Source of the DNA: an uncultured bacterium
GTDB taxonomy: Bacteria; Cyanobacteriota; Vampirovibrionia; Gastranaerophilales; Gastranaerophilaceae
Direction: 5' to 3'
Assembly (NCBI GenBank): GCA_947365485.1
Contig: CANAXK010000082.1
Location: forward strand, 1-7,591
DNA: 7,591 nt
Shown: positions 1 through 5,768 of the stretch, piece by piece
How positions within the stretch are numbered: position 1 is the stretch's first letter
How the letters are laid out: each line of letters opens with the position of its first letter
Position numbers and translations under genes: made by a program
Notes under the pieces: generated by a model
What the model was told of the DNA's origin: nothing
The model's database searches: none
What the model saw: only the letters and a program-made list of their open reading frames with translations

Positions 1-993
1 ATTGAAGAAATCAACCAGGACAGAGAAAAGTTCCTTGAACAAATCAACGCAAATGTTAATACAGAGCTTAACAAAATCGGGCTTGAAATCATCAACGTAA
101 ACATCAAGGATATTACAGACGAATCCGGCTACATAGACGCGATCGGTAAGAAAGCAGCGGCTGAAGCAATCAACAAAGCAAAAGTCGAAGTTGCGCAACA
201 GGAAAAACTCGGTGCAGTTGGTGAAGCTTCTGCAAACAAAGAAAAAGAAGTTCAGGTTGCAGAACAAACTGCCCAGACCGAAATCGGTAAAACAAACGCG
301 CAGAAAGAACAGCGTATCAAAACTGCAGAGCTTGAAGCACAGGCTGTTGAGGGCGAAAACGTTTCCAAGGCAAACATCGCTGAATACAACGCAACCCTTT
401 CTGTAAAACAGGCTGACGCGTACAGAGAAGGTGAAGTTGCAAAAGCAAACGCTCAAAGAGACGTTCTGCTGGCACAAAAAGAACAGGAAGAAGCTAAGCT
501 CAAGAAAGAAGAGCTTGCAAGACAGGAAGTTGAAAAGCTCAAGATTCAGGTTAAAGCTGACGCGGAAGCTGAAAGAGTAAGACGTATCGCGCTCGGTGAA
601 GCTGACGCTATCAAAGCAAAATACTTTGCAGAAGCAGAAGGTGTGAAAGCAGTTCTGGAAGCAAAAGCAAAAGGTTACGAAGATTTGGTTAAAATCAGCA
701 ACAACAGACCTGAAATCGCAACAAGCTTCCTGATGATTGAAAAACTGGAAGCACTTGTTGAAAGACAGGTAGAAGCAATCAAAAACATCAAATTCGACAA
801 GATTACTGTTTGGGACGGCGGTGCTGGCTCACCAAACGGCAGCACTACAATGAATTTCATGAAGGACTTGATTAAATCACTCCCTGCAATGCACGACCTT
901 GCAGCACAGGCAGGAATTGAGCTTCCACAGATTCTTGGCAAGGTTGACTCTGGCGTTGAAGAAGCCAAGCCGGTTGAACCTAAGGCTGAATAG
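1..993 (+). CDS. Flotillin / SPFH-family membrane scaffold protein, C-terminal part (5' truncated by window)
   Basis: The frame is open from base 1 to the TAG at 991-993, giving 330 residues with the N-terminus outside the window. Residues 1-45 look like the end of the SPFH (band 7) domain. The run ELNKIGLEIINVNIKDITD followed by ESGYIDAIGKKAAAEA (about 22-56) is the usual flotillin junction. Residues 55-225 form a long Ala/Glu/Lys/Gln-rich helix with repeated EA pairs, the flotillin coiled coil, ending in GEADAIKAKYFAEAEG (199-214). The tail has KFDKITVWDGG (264-274), then TTMNFMKDLIKSLPAMHDLAAQAGIELPQ, matching the oligomerising C-terminus of YuaG/FloT-type flotillins. Family members are anchored in the inner face of the cytoplasmic membrane and organise protein-lipid microdomains. 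The anchor and most of the SPFH domain are not visible here. No neighbour in the window suggests a partner. The family is clear, the exact orthologue is not. Confidence 0.92.
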   Translation: MEEINQDREKFLEQINANVNTELNKIGLEIINVNIKDITDESGYIDAIGKKAAAEAINKAKVEVAQQEKLGAVGEASANKEKEVQVAEQTAQTEIGKTNAQKEQRIKTAELEAQAVEGENVSKANIAEYNATLSVKQADAYREGEVAKANAQRDVLLAQKEQEEAKLKKEELARQEVEKLKIQVKADAEAERVRRIALGEADAIKAKYFAEAEGVKAVLEAKAKGYEDLVKISNNRPEIATSFLMIEKLEALVERQVEAIKNIKFDKITVWDGGAGSPNGSTTMNFMKDLIKSLPAMHDLAAQAGIELPQILGKVDSGVEEAKPVEPKAE

Positions 994-1001
994 AGTTTTT
1001 T

Positions 1002-1038
1002 AAACGAAGGGCGGGTTTTCAACCCGCCCTTCGTTTTC
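1002..1038 (+). terminator. Rho-independent terminator of the flotillin gene
   Basis: A perfect 16-bp stem (1002-1017 with 1021-1036), GC-rich in the middle (GAAGGGCGGG), closes a 3-base TTC loop. It begins eight bases after the flotillin stop codon and ends in a short TTTT run (1034-1037). The minus-strand side carries A residues rather than T, so it should act mainly on rightward transcripts. Confidence 0.93.
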
Positions 1039-1103
1039 TATCAGACATCCACCATGCTTACATAATCTAAACTCAAATTTCAAAAGATAACCCTTTTATA
1101 ACC

Positions 1104-1151
1104 AACTTTTAAGATATTTTACCAGTTTAAAAACTTTTAGATACTAGGTAA
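1104..1151 (+). repeat. Direct and inverted repeats upstream of the LuxR-type gene (possible regulator site)
   Basis: AACTTTTAAGATA (1104-1116) recurs as AACTTTTAGATA (1132-1143), one helical face apart to within a base or so (28 bp offset). Overlapping this is an interrupted inverted repeat, TTACCAGT (1119-1126) against ACTAGGTAA (1143-1151), complementary except for one bulged base. Both lie upstream of the TATAAT box, where an activator or autoregulator would bind. The region is AT-rich, so chance similarity is possible. Confidence 0.35.
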
Positions 1152-1182
1152 GTGCCCAATATTATGAAAAATCATTCTCTCA

Positions 1183-1194
1183 TATAATATTTAT
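1183..1194 (+). promoter_or_regulatory. -10 box of the LuxR-type gene; predicted leaderless start
   Basis: A perfect TATAAT lies at 1183-1188 and the ATG follows only six bases later at 1195. The usual -10 to +1 distance puts transcription start at or beside the A of the ATG, so the mRNA would have no leader. There is no purine-rich ribosome binding site in the preceding 20 bases, consistent with leaderless translation. No TTGACA-like -35 hexamer is seen 16-18 bases upstream (about 1159-1166 reads ATTATTATG-like sequence), so activation may be needed. Confidence 0.55.
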
Positions 1195-1494
1195 ATGGAG
1201 ACAAATTCGGAAGTTGTATTAAATATTAATAACCACACCGATAAATTTATCTTAACAGATAGAGAAACGGAATACTTATCCCTTGTTGCCATGGGATTCA
1301 AGAAGTGTATTATTGCACAAATTTTATTTGTAAGTCCGAGTACTGTCAAAAAAACTTTGGAAGTTATTTTTCGGAAGATACACGCAAGAGACAGAGCCAA
1401 CGCAGTTGCAATCGCTTTCATCCACAAAATCCTAAGCGGAGAGACCATGGAAAAGATTCGGGTTAAATACAATATTGATGAAACAAAATTCTAA
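1195..1494 (+). CDS. Orphan LuxR/GerE-type helix-turn-helix transcriptional regulator
   Basis: This 99-residue protein is little more than a LuxR-family DNA-binding domain. Residues 20-75 follow the family pattern: LTDRETEYLSLVAMG (helix 1), CIIAQILFVSPSTVKKTLEVIFRKI (scaffold and recognition helices, about 38-62), then HARDRANAVAIA. The usual TVKxH is TVKKT here, and the common NKEIA is CIIAQ, so it is a somewhat divergent member. No receiver, autoinducer-binding or ATPase domain precedes it, which resembles the stand-alone GerE type. Such proteins bind DNA as dimers and activate or repress genes; the target is not evident from this window. A hydrophilic tail (about 81-99) follows the domain. 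It is transcribed alone, convergent with the 192-residue gene. The ATG at 1195 is preferred because the only earlier sequence is promoter-like and the homology begins about 19 residues in. Confidence 0.88.
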   Translation: METNSEVVLNINNHTDKFILTDRETEYLSLVAMGFKKCIIAQILFVSPSTVKKTLEVIFRKIHARDRANAVAIAFIHKILSGETMEKIRVKYNIDETKF

Positions 1495-1499
1495 TCAAC

Positions 1500-1607
1500 A
1501 CAAAAAAAAACCTTTCTTGAAGAAAGGTTTGGAATCTTGTTTAATAATTCCTCATGTGTAGAAGGTTAGTGTGTAGGTTGTATGAAAGGTTTGTGTTATG
1601 TGTTTCG
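1500..1607 (-). ncRNA. Candidate minus-strand small RNA
   Basis: On the minus strand there is a possible sigma-70 promoter: TTACAA (1636-1641), a 16-bp spacer, then TATACA (1614-1619). This predicts a start near 1607. The transcript would end at the hairpin and T-run at 1502-1530, giving about 105 nucleotides. The predicted RNA is almost free of G between about 1555 and 1605. It carries CAAACCTTTC twice, at 1584-1593 and in the terminator stem at 1522-1531. CCTTTC is complementary to a GAAAGG-type ribosome binding site. No open reading frame longer than four codons is visible in it. This is inference from promoter and terminator spacing. The same DNA could simply be the convergent intergenic spacer. 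Confidence 0.3.
1508..1530 (-). terminator. Hairpin with T-run on the minus strand (terminator, weakly bidirectional)
   Basis: A perfect 10-bp stem, AAACCTTTCT (1508-1517) with AGAAAGGTTT (1521-1530), closes a 3-base loop. On the minus strand it is followed at once by a run of T (the A-run at 1502-1510). On the + strand the following bases are GGAATCTTG, a poor U-tract, so the strong direction is leftward even though it sits 13 bases after the + strand LuxR stop. It would end read-through from the 192-residue gene or a separate short minus-strand RNA. Confidence 0.7.
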
Positions 1608-1680
1608 CTCTTATGTATATATAAAGTATATTTCTTTGTAAGAATTTCACTTTTGAGACAATATTGTTACAAAAGTTTAC

Positions 1681-1711
1681 ACAAATAAAAAAGCCCCGAT
1701 TATTCGGAGCT
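1681..1711 (-). terminator. Rho-independent terminator of the 192-residue gene, probably bidirectional
   Basis: On the minus strand the stem is AGCTCCGA with TCGGGGCT (1692-1699 paired with 1704-1711, one G-U pair), loop ATAA, then TTTTTTATTT. It starts 24 bases after the TAG of the minus-strand gene. On the + strand the same hairpin is followed by CTCTTTTAAATATTTTT, so it can also stop transcripts from the LuxR-type gene. Confidence 0.85.
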
Positions 1712-1734
1712 CTTTTAAATATTTTTAGTTTGAA

Positions 1735-2313
1735 CTAAAATTTGAAGCTATTGTTTTCAGCTTTTTCTAAAACCTTTGCATACGCTGCAACAGAATCCTC
1801 TACATAAGGCTTTCCATTGAATGGACTTTTTAAATTTGAGAAATTTTTTGCAGCTGCTGTAACTGTATTCTTAAACTCTTCTACAGGTTTTAAGCGTCCT
1901 GCAAATTTTTTCATGGTACCTTTTAAAAAGTCTGCAAACCAAGCTTCGTCTGACACTGCCAGGTTCATGAAATCTTTTTCCAATGATTTGTTTGCATTAA
2001 CTGTTGTGTGGTGTGCAATATATCCTGAATTTTTTGCAAAAGTTTCATTTGTAATAGTTGCTTCCAGTTCAGCAAGCCCTGTTTTTTTATTAGGAATTTT
2101 AGACAAAACCACCAGAGAATCCTCATGTAAATTTTTGTCAACAAATTTTTTCAAAGATCTCCATTGACCAATTACTTCATTTTTGTCATACCCGAGTCCG
2201 AGTTCTTTTGCTCCTGCTTCATACGCTTCCTGAAAAAGCTTAAAACTTCCGCGGTTAAGCTTACCTGTGAAAGTCTGGTTGTTGCTAGTGTTATTGATTG
2301 GTAAAATTTGCAT
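1735..2313 (-). CDS. Hypothetical protein with N-terminal TFTGKL motif (192 residues)
   Basis: I do not recognise a domain. The protein is 192 residues, Lys-rich and soluble-looking, with no signal peptide or membrane segment. It opens MQILPINNTSNNQTFTGKL: a short polar Asn/Thr/Ser-rich leader ending in a Phe-x-Gly-Lys motif. From memory, many otherwise unrelated hypothetical proteins of Gastranaerophilales start this way (N...F.G.), which is one reason for the organism guess. The body (about 20-185) looks mostly helical, with aromatic landmarks such as GQWRSLKKFVDKNL and DEAWFADFLKGTMKKFAG. It ends in a second Phe-rich tip, NNSFKF. The start is supported by a GAAAGGA ribosome binding site (2320-2326) about six bases before the ATG. 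It lies 75 bases downstream of the helicase gene on the same strand with no convincing terminator between, so co-transcription is possible. A strong terminator follows it. Function unknown. Confidence 0.8.
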   Translation of the reverse strand: MQILPINNTSNNQTFTGKLNRGSFKLFQEAYEAGAKELGLGYDKNEVIGQWRSLKKFVDKNLHEDSLVVLSKIPNKKTGLAELEATITNETFAKNSGYIAHHTTVNANKSLEKDFMNLAVSDEAWFADFLKGTMKKFAGRLKPVEEFKNTVTAAAKNFSNLKSPFNGKPYVEDSVAAYAKVLEKAENNSFKF

Positions 2314-2319
2314 AATAAG

Positions 2320-2326
2320 TCCTTTC
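2320..2326 (-). promoter_or_regulatory. Ribosome binding site of the 192-residue gene
   Basis: GAAAGGA on the minus strand, six bases before the ATG at 2313. It fixes this start and shows that canonical Shine-Dalgarno sites occur in this genome, in contrast to the LuxR-type and helicase genes. Confidence 0.75.
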
Positions 2327-2334
2327 TATACCAT

Positions 2335-2354
2335 TGTGTTTTATTAAAAACACA
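2335..2354. repeat. AT-rich 8-bp inverted repeat between helicase and 192-residue genes
   Basis: TGTGTTTT (2335-2342) and AAAACACA (2347-2354) are perfect complements around ATTA. On the minus strand the following bases are AATGGTATAG, not a T-run, so it is not a standard terminator for the helicase gene. It lies just before the ribosome binding site of the next gene and could be an operator or a leader hairpin. Confidence 0.35.
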
Positions 2355-2388
2355 TAAAAAAATTTTTTGCTATTTATATATCTATCTT

Positions 2389-5300
2389 TTATCCCTCGAC
2401 AGAGAAAATGTCTTTCAAATCTTCCATAGTAAGAGATTTTGTAATATTTCTGTCGATAGAAACTACGCTGTCAACAAGGTCGCGCTTGCGCCCTTTGATT
2501 TTCTGAATCTTTTCTTCAACAGTGTTCTTTGTGATAAGCCTGTAAACAAATACCTTCTTAGTCTGCCCGATACGGTAAGCACGGTCAGTAGCCTGATCCT
2601 CAACAGCAGGGTTCCACCAAGGGTCGTAGTGGATAACATAATCCGCGCCGGTCAGGTTCAAGCCCGTACCACCAGCCTTCAAGCTGATTAAGAAAATCGG
2701 AATATTCGGATTGTTGTTGAAGTTTTCAACAGCAGCCTGACGGTCTTTTGTCTTACCTGTGAGGTACTCATAAGGAATGCCTTCGCGCTCAAGCCAGCCT
2801 TTAATAAGGTCAAGCATGTCAACAAACTGGCTGAACAAAAGCACTCTGTGTTTTTCCTGAATAATCTGTTCAAGCATGCCTTTGAGGTACTCAAATTTAC
2901 CCGACTTCATGACGCCCTTAATATGGTCTTTGTCATAAAGTTTAGGGTGACAGCAGATTTGACGGAGCCTGAGAAGCGCAGAGAAGATTGACATTCTGCT
3001 CTTTTCAAGCCCGTTAAGTTCGATGCTCTTGAAGAGCTCTTCTTTTGTGCTGTCAAGAACTTCAAGATAAAAGTCTCTTTGCTCGTCAGTAAGTTCGCAG
3101 TATGCCATATTCTCAACTTTATCCGGCAAGTCTTTTGCAACATCGCGTTTCATACGTCTCAGGATGAACGGGAAGATTTGGAGCTTCAAACGTTTTTCAA
3201 CAGTCTTGTCTTGCCTTTCCATAATCGGAGTAACATACCTGTAATTAAATTCCGCAACATTGAACAGGAATCCTGGCATAAGGAAGTCAAACACTGACCA
3301 CAATTCTTCAAGCTTGTTTTCAATCGGCGTACCTGAAAGTGCAAGCTTGTGGTCTGAATTAAGACTCTTAACCGCCTGTGCTGTCTGGGAAATCGCGTTC
3401 TTGATATTCTGGGATTCGTCCAAAATAATGTATCTAAAGTTATACTTCTTAAGCTTTGCAATATCGCGTCTTACAAGCGCGTAGCTTGTGATTACAATAT
3501 CGTACTCAGGAATATGCTTGAACAAATCTTTTCTATCTGCGCCCGATAATTTCATGCAGGTTAAATCCGGCGTAAACTTCTGGATTTCAGCCTCCCAGTT
3601 AAACACAACCGTGGTCGGTGCAATAACAAGAGTCGGCTGCGGCCCGTCAACTTCTTTTGCTTTCTGGAGCAAGCTCAAAGCCTGTAAAGTTTTACCAAGC
3701 CCCATATCGTCAGCAAGAATCCCGTTCAAGCCATACTGATACAGGAACCAGAGCCAGTGGAAGCCCTTAACCTGATATTCACGAAACTCTGCGTTAACTC
3801 CGGCAGGAATCTCAACCCCGTCAGATGTTGTTGAGAATGTCGAAATCTGCTCCCAAAATTTCTGGAACTTCTCGCTCATAACCAGTTCAAATCCCTGGTT
3901 CTGGAGCTCTGTAATCAAGCCTACACGGTAAGTCTTGACCAAAAATTTGTTTTCATTGTTTCTGTATGCGTCAAACGAGTTGAACGAACGCATAATCTGG
4001 TAGATATTTTGAGCCGGATACTCAACAAACCCGAGGCTTCTAACCCTCGCATATTTTTCGCCGCTCTGAATTGTTTCATAAATATCGTCGAAATCAATGA
4101 CTTCTTCACCAACCTGACCATAAAGCTGGATTTCCATGCTGTCAATTGACTCTTCCGAAAAGTCAATCTTCGCGCACATCTTGAACGGCTCTTTTAGAAG
4201 CTTGAAGAAGTTCATGTCATCTTTTTCTTCAAACTTCCAGCCCTCACCAGCCTGCTGAATGTAGTAGTTGTAAAAATCAATAGCGTTTTCTTTTTCCAAA
4301 GCAAGGTTGTTGGTCTGCATCGGCACAAATTTGCATGCAAGCAGCATGTTATATGCCATCTGCTCATGTTCGTAATCCCGCTTAATCCAGTAAACAAGCC
4401 CGTCCTGCTCGCTGCTTTTTACAGAAAGGTAAGGCGATTTGTCCTTGCTCTTTGAATAAGGAACCCGAACTCCGGAATAATCAAATTCTAACGAAGCTTT
4501 AAGTGACTGGTCGTAGTCAATACCGAGGGTCACGACATTCAAAGGTGCTTTGTGTTCAAGAAGAAGCTTGCTTATGTTTTCAGCAATATTAACCTTCATT
4601 ATCTGTTGCAGGTGCGGAAGCTCTTCGTAAACAAACTTCCCGCCGTCTGCGTCCTTCAGGTCAGTAAAAGTTGACTTAATTATGCTTTGCGGAAGCTCGT
4701 TCATCGCAACATTAATCGGGAATATAATATTTTTATACCTTCCCCACTTAATTTGTCTTGAGAAGTACTTAACCTCCTCAAACGGGTATGTTTCATCCTT
4801 GTCAGGACGTGTCCAGAAGAGTTCAAGAACAATGTTTGTACCACCGTTAATCGTGGTCGTTGATACATCGAGATTCAAATCCCAGGTATTGTTAGTAAAC
4901 TCAATACGCTCTTTTGTTTTCTCGTCCAGCACTTCTTCCAGCTCTGCCATAAGCGGGAACACAGGCGCAAACTTTGTAATCGGAATATCGTACCAGCCGG
5001 CTTTTTTGTCCTGTTTTGCAATCTTCAACAGGGTTTGGAAAAGCGCAAGTTCTGATTTTTGTGCATCGTTGAGCTCAAATTCAGGATTTGCCTTTTGAAC
5101 CTCAATAAGCACTCGCAAAATGTTTTCCAGAGAGCGCACAATCTTATTTGTAGAGCGGTCCCTAACAAGGATTGAGAAGAAATTCTGTCTGCGCTTCGGG
5201 TTGAAATGAAAAATATAGCTTCCTCTTGGCGCTTCCTTGAGCGAGGTATCAATGTCGGACAAGTCCGGCTCTACCCCGTATTTTTCGAACATCCAGCTTT

Positions 5301-5583
5301 CAAACGCACCGTCTTCGATTGCTTTTAGGGCAACGGCAACAGAGTGTTTGCACCATTCTTCTTTGAGCGGACAGTTGCATCTTGCCTCGACTTTGTTTTT
5401 TTTGAAGATTAAATCGGTTGCGTAAGAATCCTGATAATTCCCTTTGACCCTTCCCTTAAAGAAGTTTTTTTCAGGGAAGGATTCCAGAATCATGTCCTTC
5501 TGGTAGTATTCATAACCGCGGCGCCAGCTTCCGGGCGTTGCATTTTTCTTCAAAAAATCATAATTAAACTTAAATTCGCTCAT
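2389..5583 (-). CDS. SWIM zinc-finger SNF2-family helicase/ATPase (HepA-like)
   Basis: A complete 1064-residue protein. The N-terminus has a SWIM zinc-binding motif with C69, C71, C78 and H80 (ARCNCPLKEEWCKH). A long middle region (about 110-580) has no motif I can name; its position and size fit the SNF2-associated region of bacterial SWIM-SNF2 proteins. The ATPase core starts at REYQVKGFHWLWFL (601-614). It has Walker A DDMGLGKT (625-632), motif Ia VIAPTTVVFNW (653-663), a DESQ box (722-725), motif III SGTPIENKLEELW (750-762), motif IV LLFSQF (915-920), motif V LKAGGTGLNLTGAD (968-981) and motif VI DRAYRIGQ (1000-1007). All parts needed for ATP hydrolysis appear intact. Family members translocate on double-stranded DNA and remodel protein-DNA complexes; the role of this standalone form is poorly known. 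DESQ replaces the usual bacterial DEAQ. The ATG at 5583 is the first in frame after an upstream TAA. It lacks a well-placed ribosome binding site: AAAAGGA is 16 bases away. Confidence 0.95.
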   Translation of the reverse strand: MSEFKFNYDFLKKNATPGSWRRGYEYYQKDMILESFPEKNFFKGRVKGNYQDSYATDLIFKKNKVEARCNCPLKEEWCKHSVAVALKAIEDGAFESWMFEKYGVEPDLSDIDTSLKEAPRGSYIFHFNPKRRQNFFSILVRDRSTNKIVRSLENILRVLIEVQKANPEFELNDAQKSELALFQTLLKIAKQDKKAGWYDIPITKFAPVFPLMAELEEVLDEKTKERIEFTNNTWDLNLDVSTTTINGGTNIVLELFWTRPDKDETYPFEEVKYFSRQIKWGRYKNIIFPINVAMNELPQSIIKSTFTDLKDADGGKFVYEELPHLQQIMKVNIAENISKLLLEHKAPLNVVTLGIDYDQSLKASLEFDYSGVRVPYSKSKDKSPYLSVKSSEQDGLVYWIKRDYEHEQMAYNMLLACKFVPMQTNNLALEKENAIDFYNYYIQQAGEGWKFEEKDDMNFFKLLKEPFKMCAKIDFSEESIDSMEIQLYGQVGEEVIDFDDIYETIQSGEKYARVRSLGFVEYPAQNIYQIMRSFNSFDAYRNNENKFLVKTYRVGLITELQNQGFELVMSEKFQKFWEQISTFSTTSDGVEIPAGVNAEFREYQVKGFHWLWFLYQYGLNGILADDMGLGKTLQALSLLQKAKEVDGPQPTLVIAPTTVVFNWEAEIQKFTPDLTCMKLSGADRKDLFKHIPEYDIVITSYALVRRDIAKLKKYNFRYIILDESQNIKNAISQTAQAVKSLNSDHKLALSGTPIENKLEELWSVFDFLMPGFLFNVAEFNYRYVTPIMERQDKTVEKRLKLQIFPFILRRMKRDVAKDLPDKVENMAYCELTDEQRDFYLEVLDSTKEELFKSIELNGLEKSRMSIFSALLRLRQICCHPKLYDKDHIKGVMKSGKFEYLKGMLEQIIQEKHRVLLFSQFVDMLDLIKGWLEREGIPYEYLTGKTKDRQAAVENFNNNPNIPIFLISLKAGGTGLNLTGADYVIHYDPWWNPAVEDQATDRAYRIGQTKKVFVYRLITKNTVEEKIQKIKGRKRDLVDSVVSIDRNITKSLTMEDLKDIFSVEG

Positions 5584-5681
5584 GAACGTGAGGTACTCAT
5601 CCTTTTAAGGGCTTACAAACAAAACATGGTTAAACTATTTTCCAAAACGGCTTTCAACCACAAGGCTCCCAACCTAAGGAT

Positions 5682-5710
5682 ATTATCACATATAAAACAA
5701 AATATTGCAA
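5682..5710 (-). promoter_or_regulatory. Promoter of the SNF2 helicase gene
   Basis: On the minus strand TTGCAA (5705-5710), a 17-bp AT-rich spacer, and an extended -10 TGTGATAAT whose hexamer is GATAAT (5682-5687). This is a strong housekeeping-type match. Predicted start is near 5675, leaving a leader of about 92 bases. A tract of nine C on the minus strand (5711-5719) directly abuts the -35 box. The leader near the ATG can fold CCTT against AAGG, which would cover the only Shine-Dalgarno-like sequence. Confidence 0.75.
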
Positions 5711-5719
5711 GGGGGGGGG
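5711..5719. repeat. Nine-base G/C homopolymer next to the helicase -35 box
   Basis: Nine consecutive G on the + strand (C on the minus strand) in an otherwise AT-rich intergenic region. Tracts of this length are prone to slipped-strand length change. Because it lies just outside the -35 box, a change would shift upstream sequence and not the -35/-10 spacing. Confidence 0.9.
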
Positions 5720-5751
5720 ATGACAAAGAAAGCCGCATCCTGATTTAACGC

Positions 5752-5766
5752 GCAGCTGCTAGCTGC
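5752..5766 (-). terminator. Hairpin directly after the flagellin-like gene (weak terminator)
   Basis: GCAGCT (5752-5757) and AGCTGC (5761-5766) form a 6-bp GC-rich stem with a 3-base loop, two bases past the TAA of the flagellin-like gene. No T-run follows directly. An alternative pairing of AGCTGC with GCGGCT further on the minus strand would be followed by TTCTTTG (about 5724-5730). Either could end the transcript, separating it from the helicase promoter downstream. Confidence 0.4.
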
Positions 5767-5768
5767 AT

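Noticed and set aside
191..406. + strand 71-residue reading frame
   Set aside because: It lies in another frame within the flotillin coiled-coil coding sequence, where low-complexity codons leave shadow frames open.
675..1022. Minus-strand 115-residue reading frame across the flotillin end
   Set aside because: Antisense to a clearly coding region, runs through the terminator and has no recognisable protein features.
1541..1555. Four-codon minus-strand ORF (MRNY) in the candidate small RNA
   Set aside because: Too short to support and has no ribosome binding site.
2308..2691. + strand 127-residue reading frame
   Set aside because: Antisense to the conserved helicase C-terminus, no ribosome binding site and no domain.
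4682..5098. + strand 138-residue reading frame inside the helicase gene
   Set aside because: Antisense shadow of a well-supported coding sequence; Ser/Leu-rich translation with no domain.
5584..5675. Riboswitch in the helicase leader
   Set aside because: No conserved riboswitch core or terminator/antiterminator arrangement can be recognised in the roughly 92-base leader.
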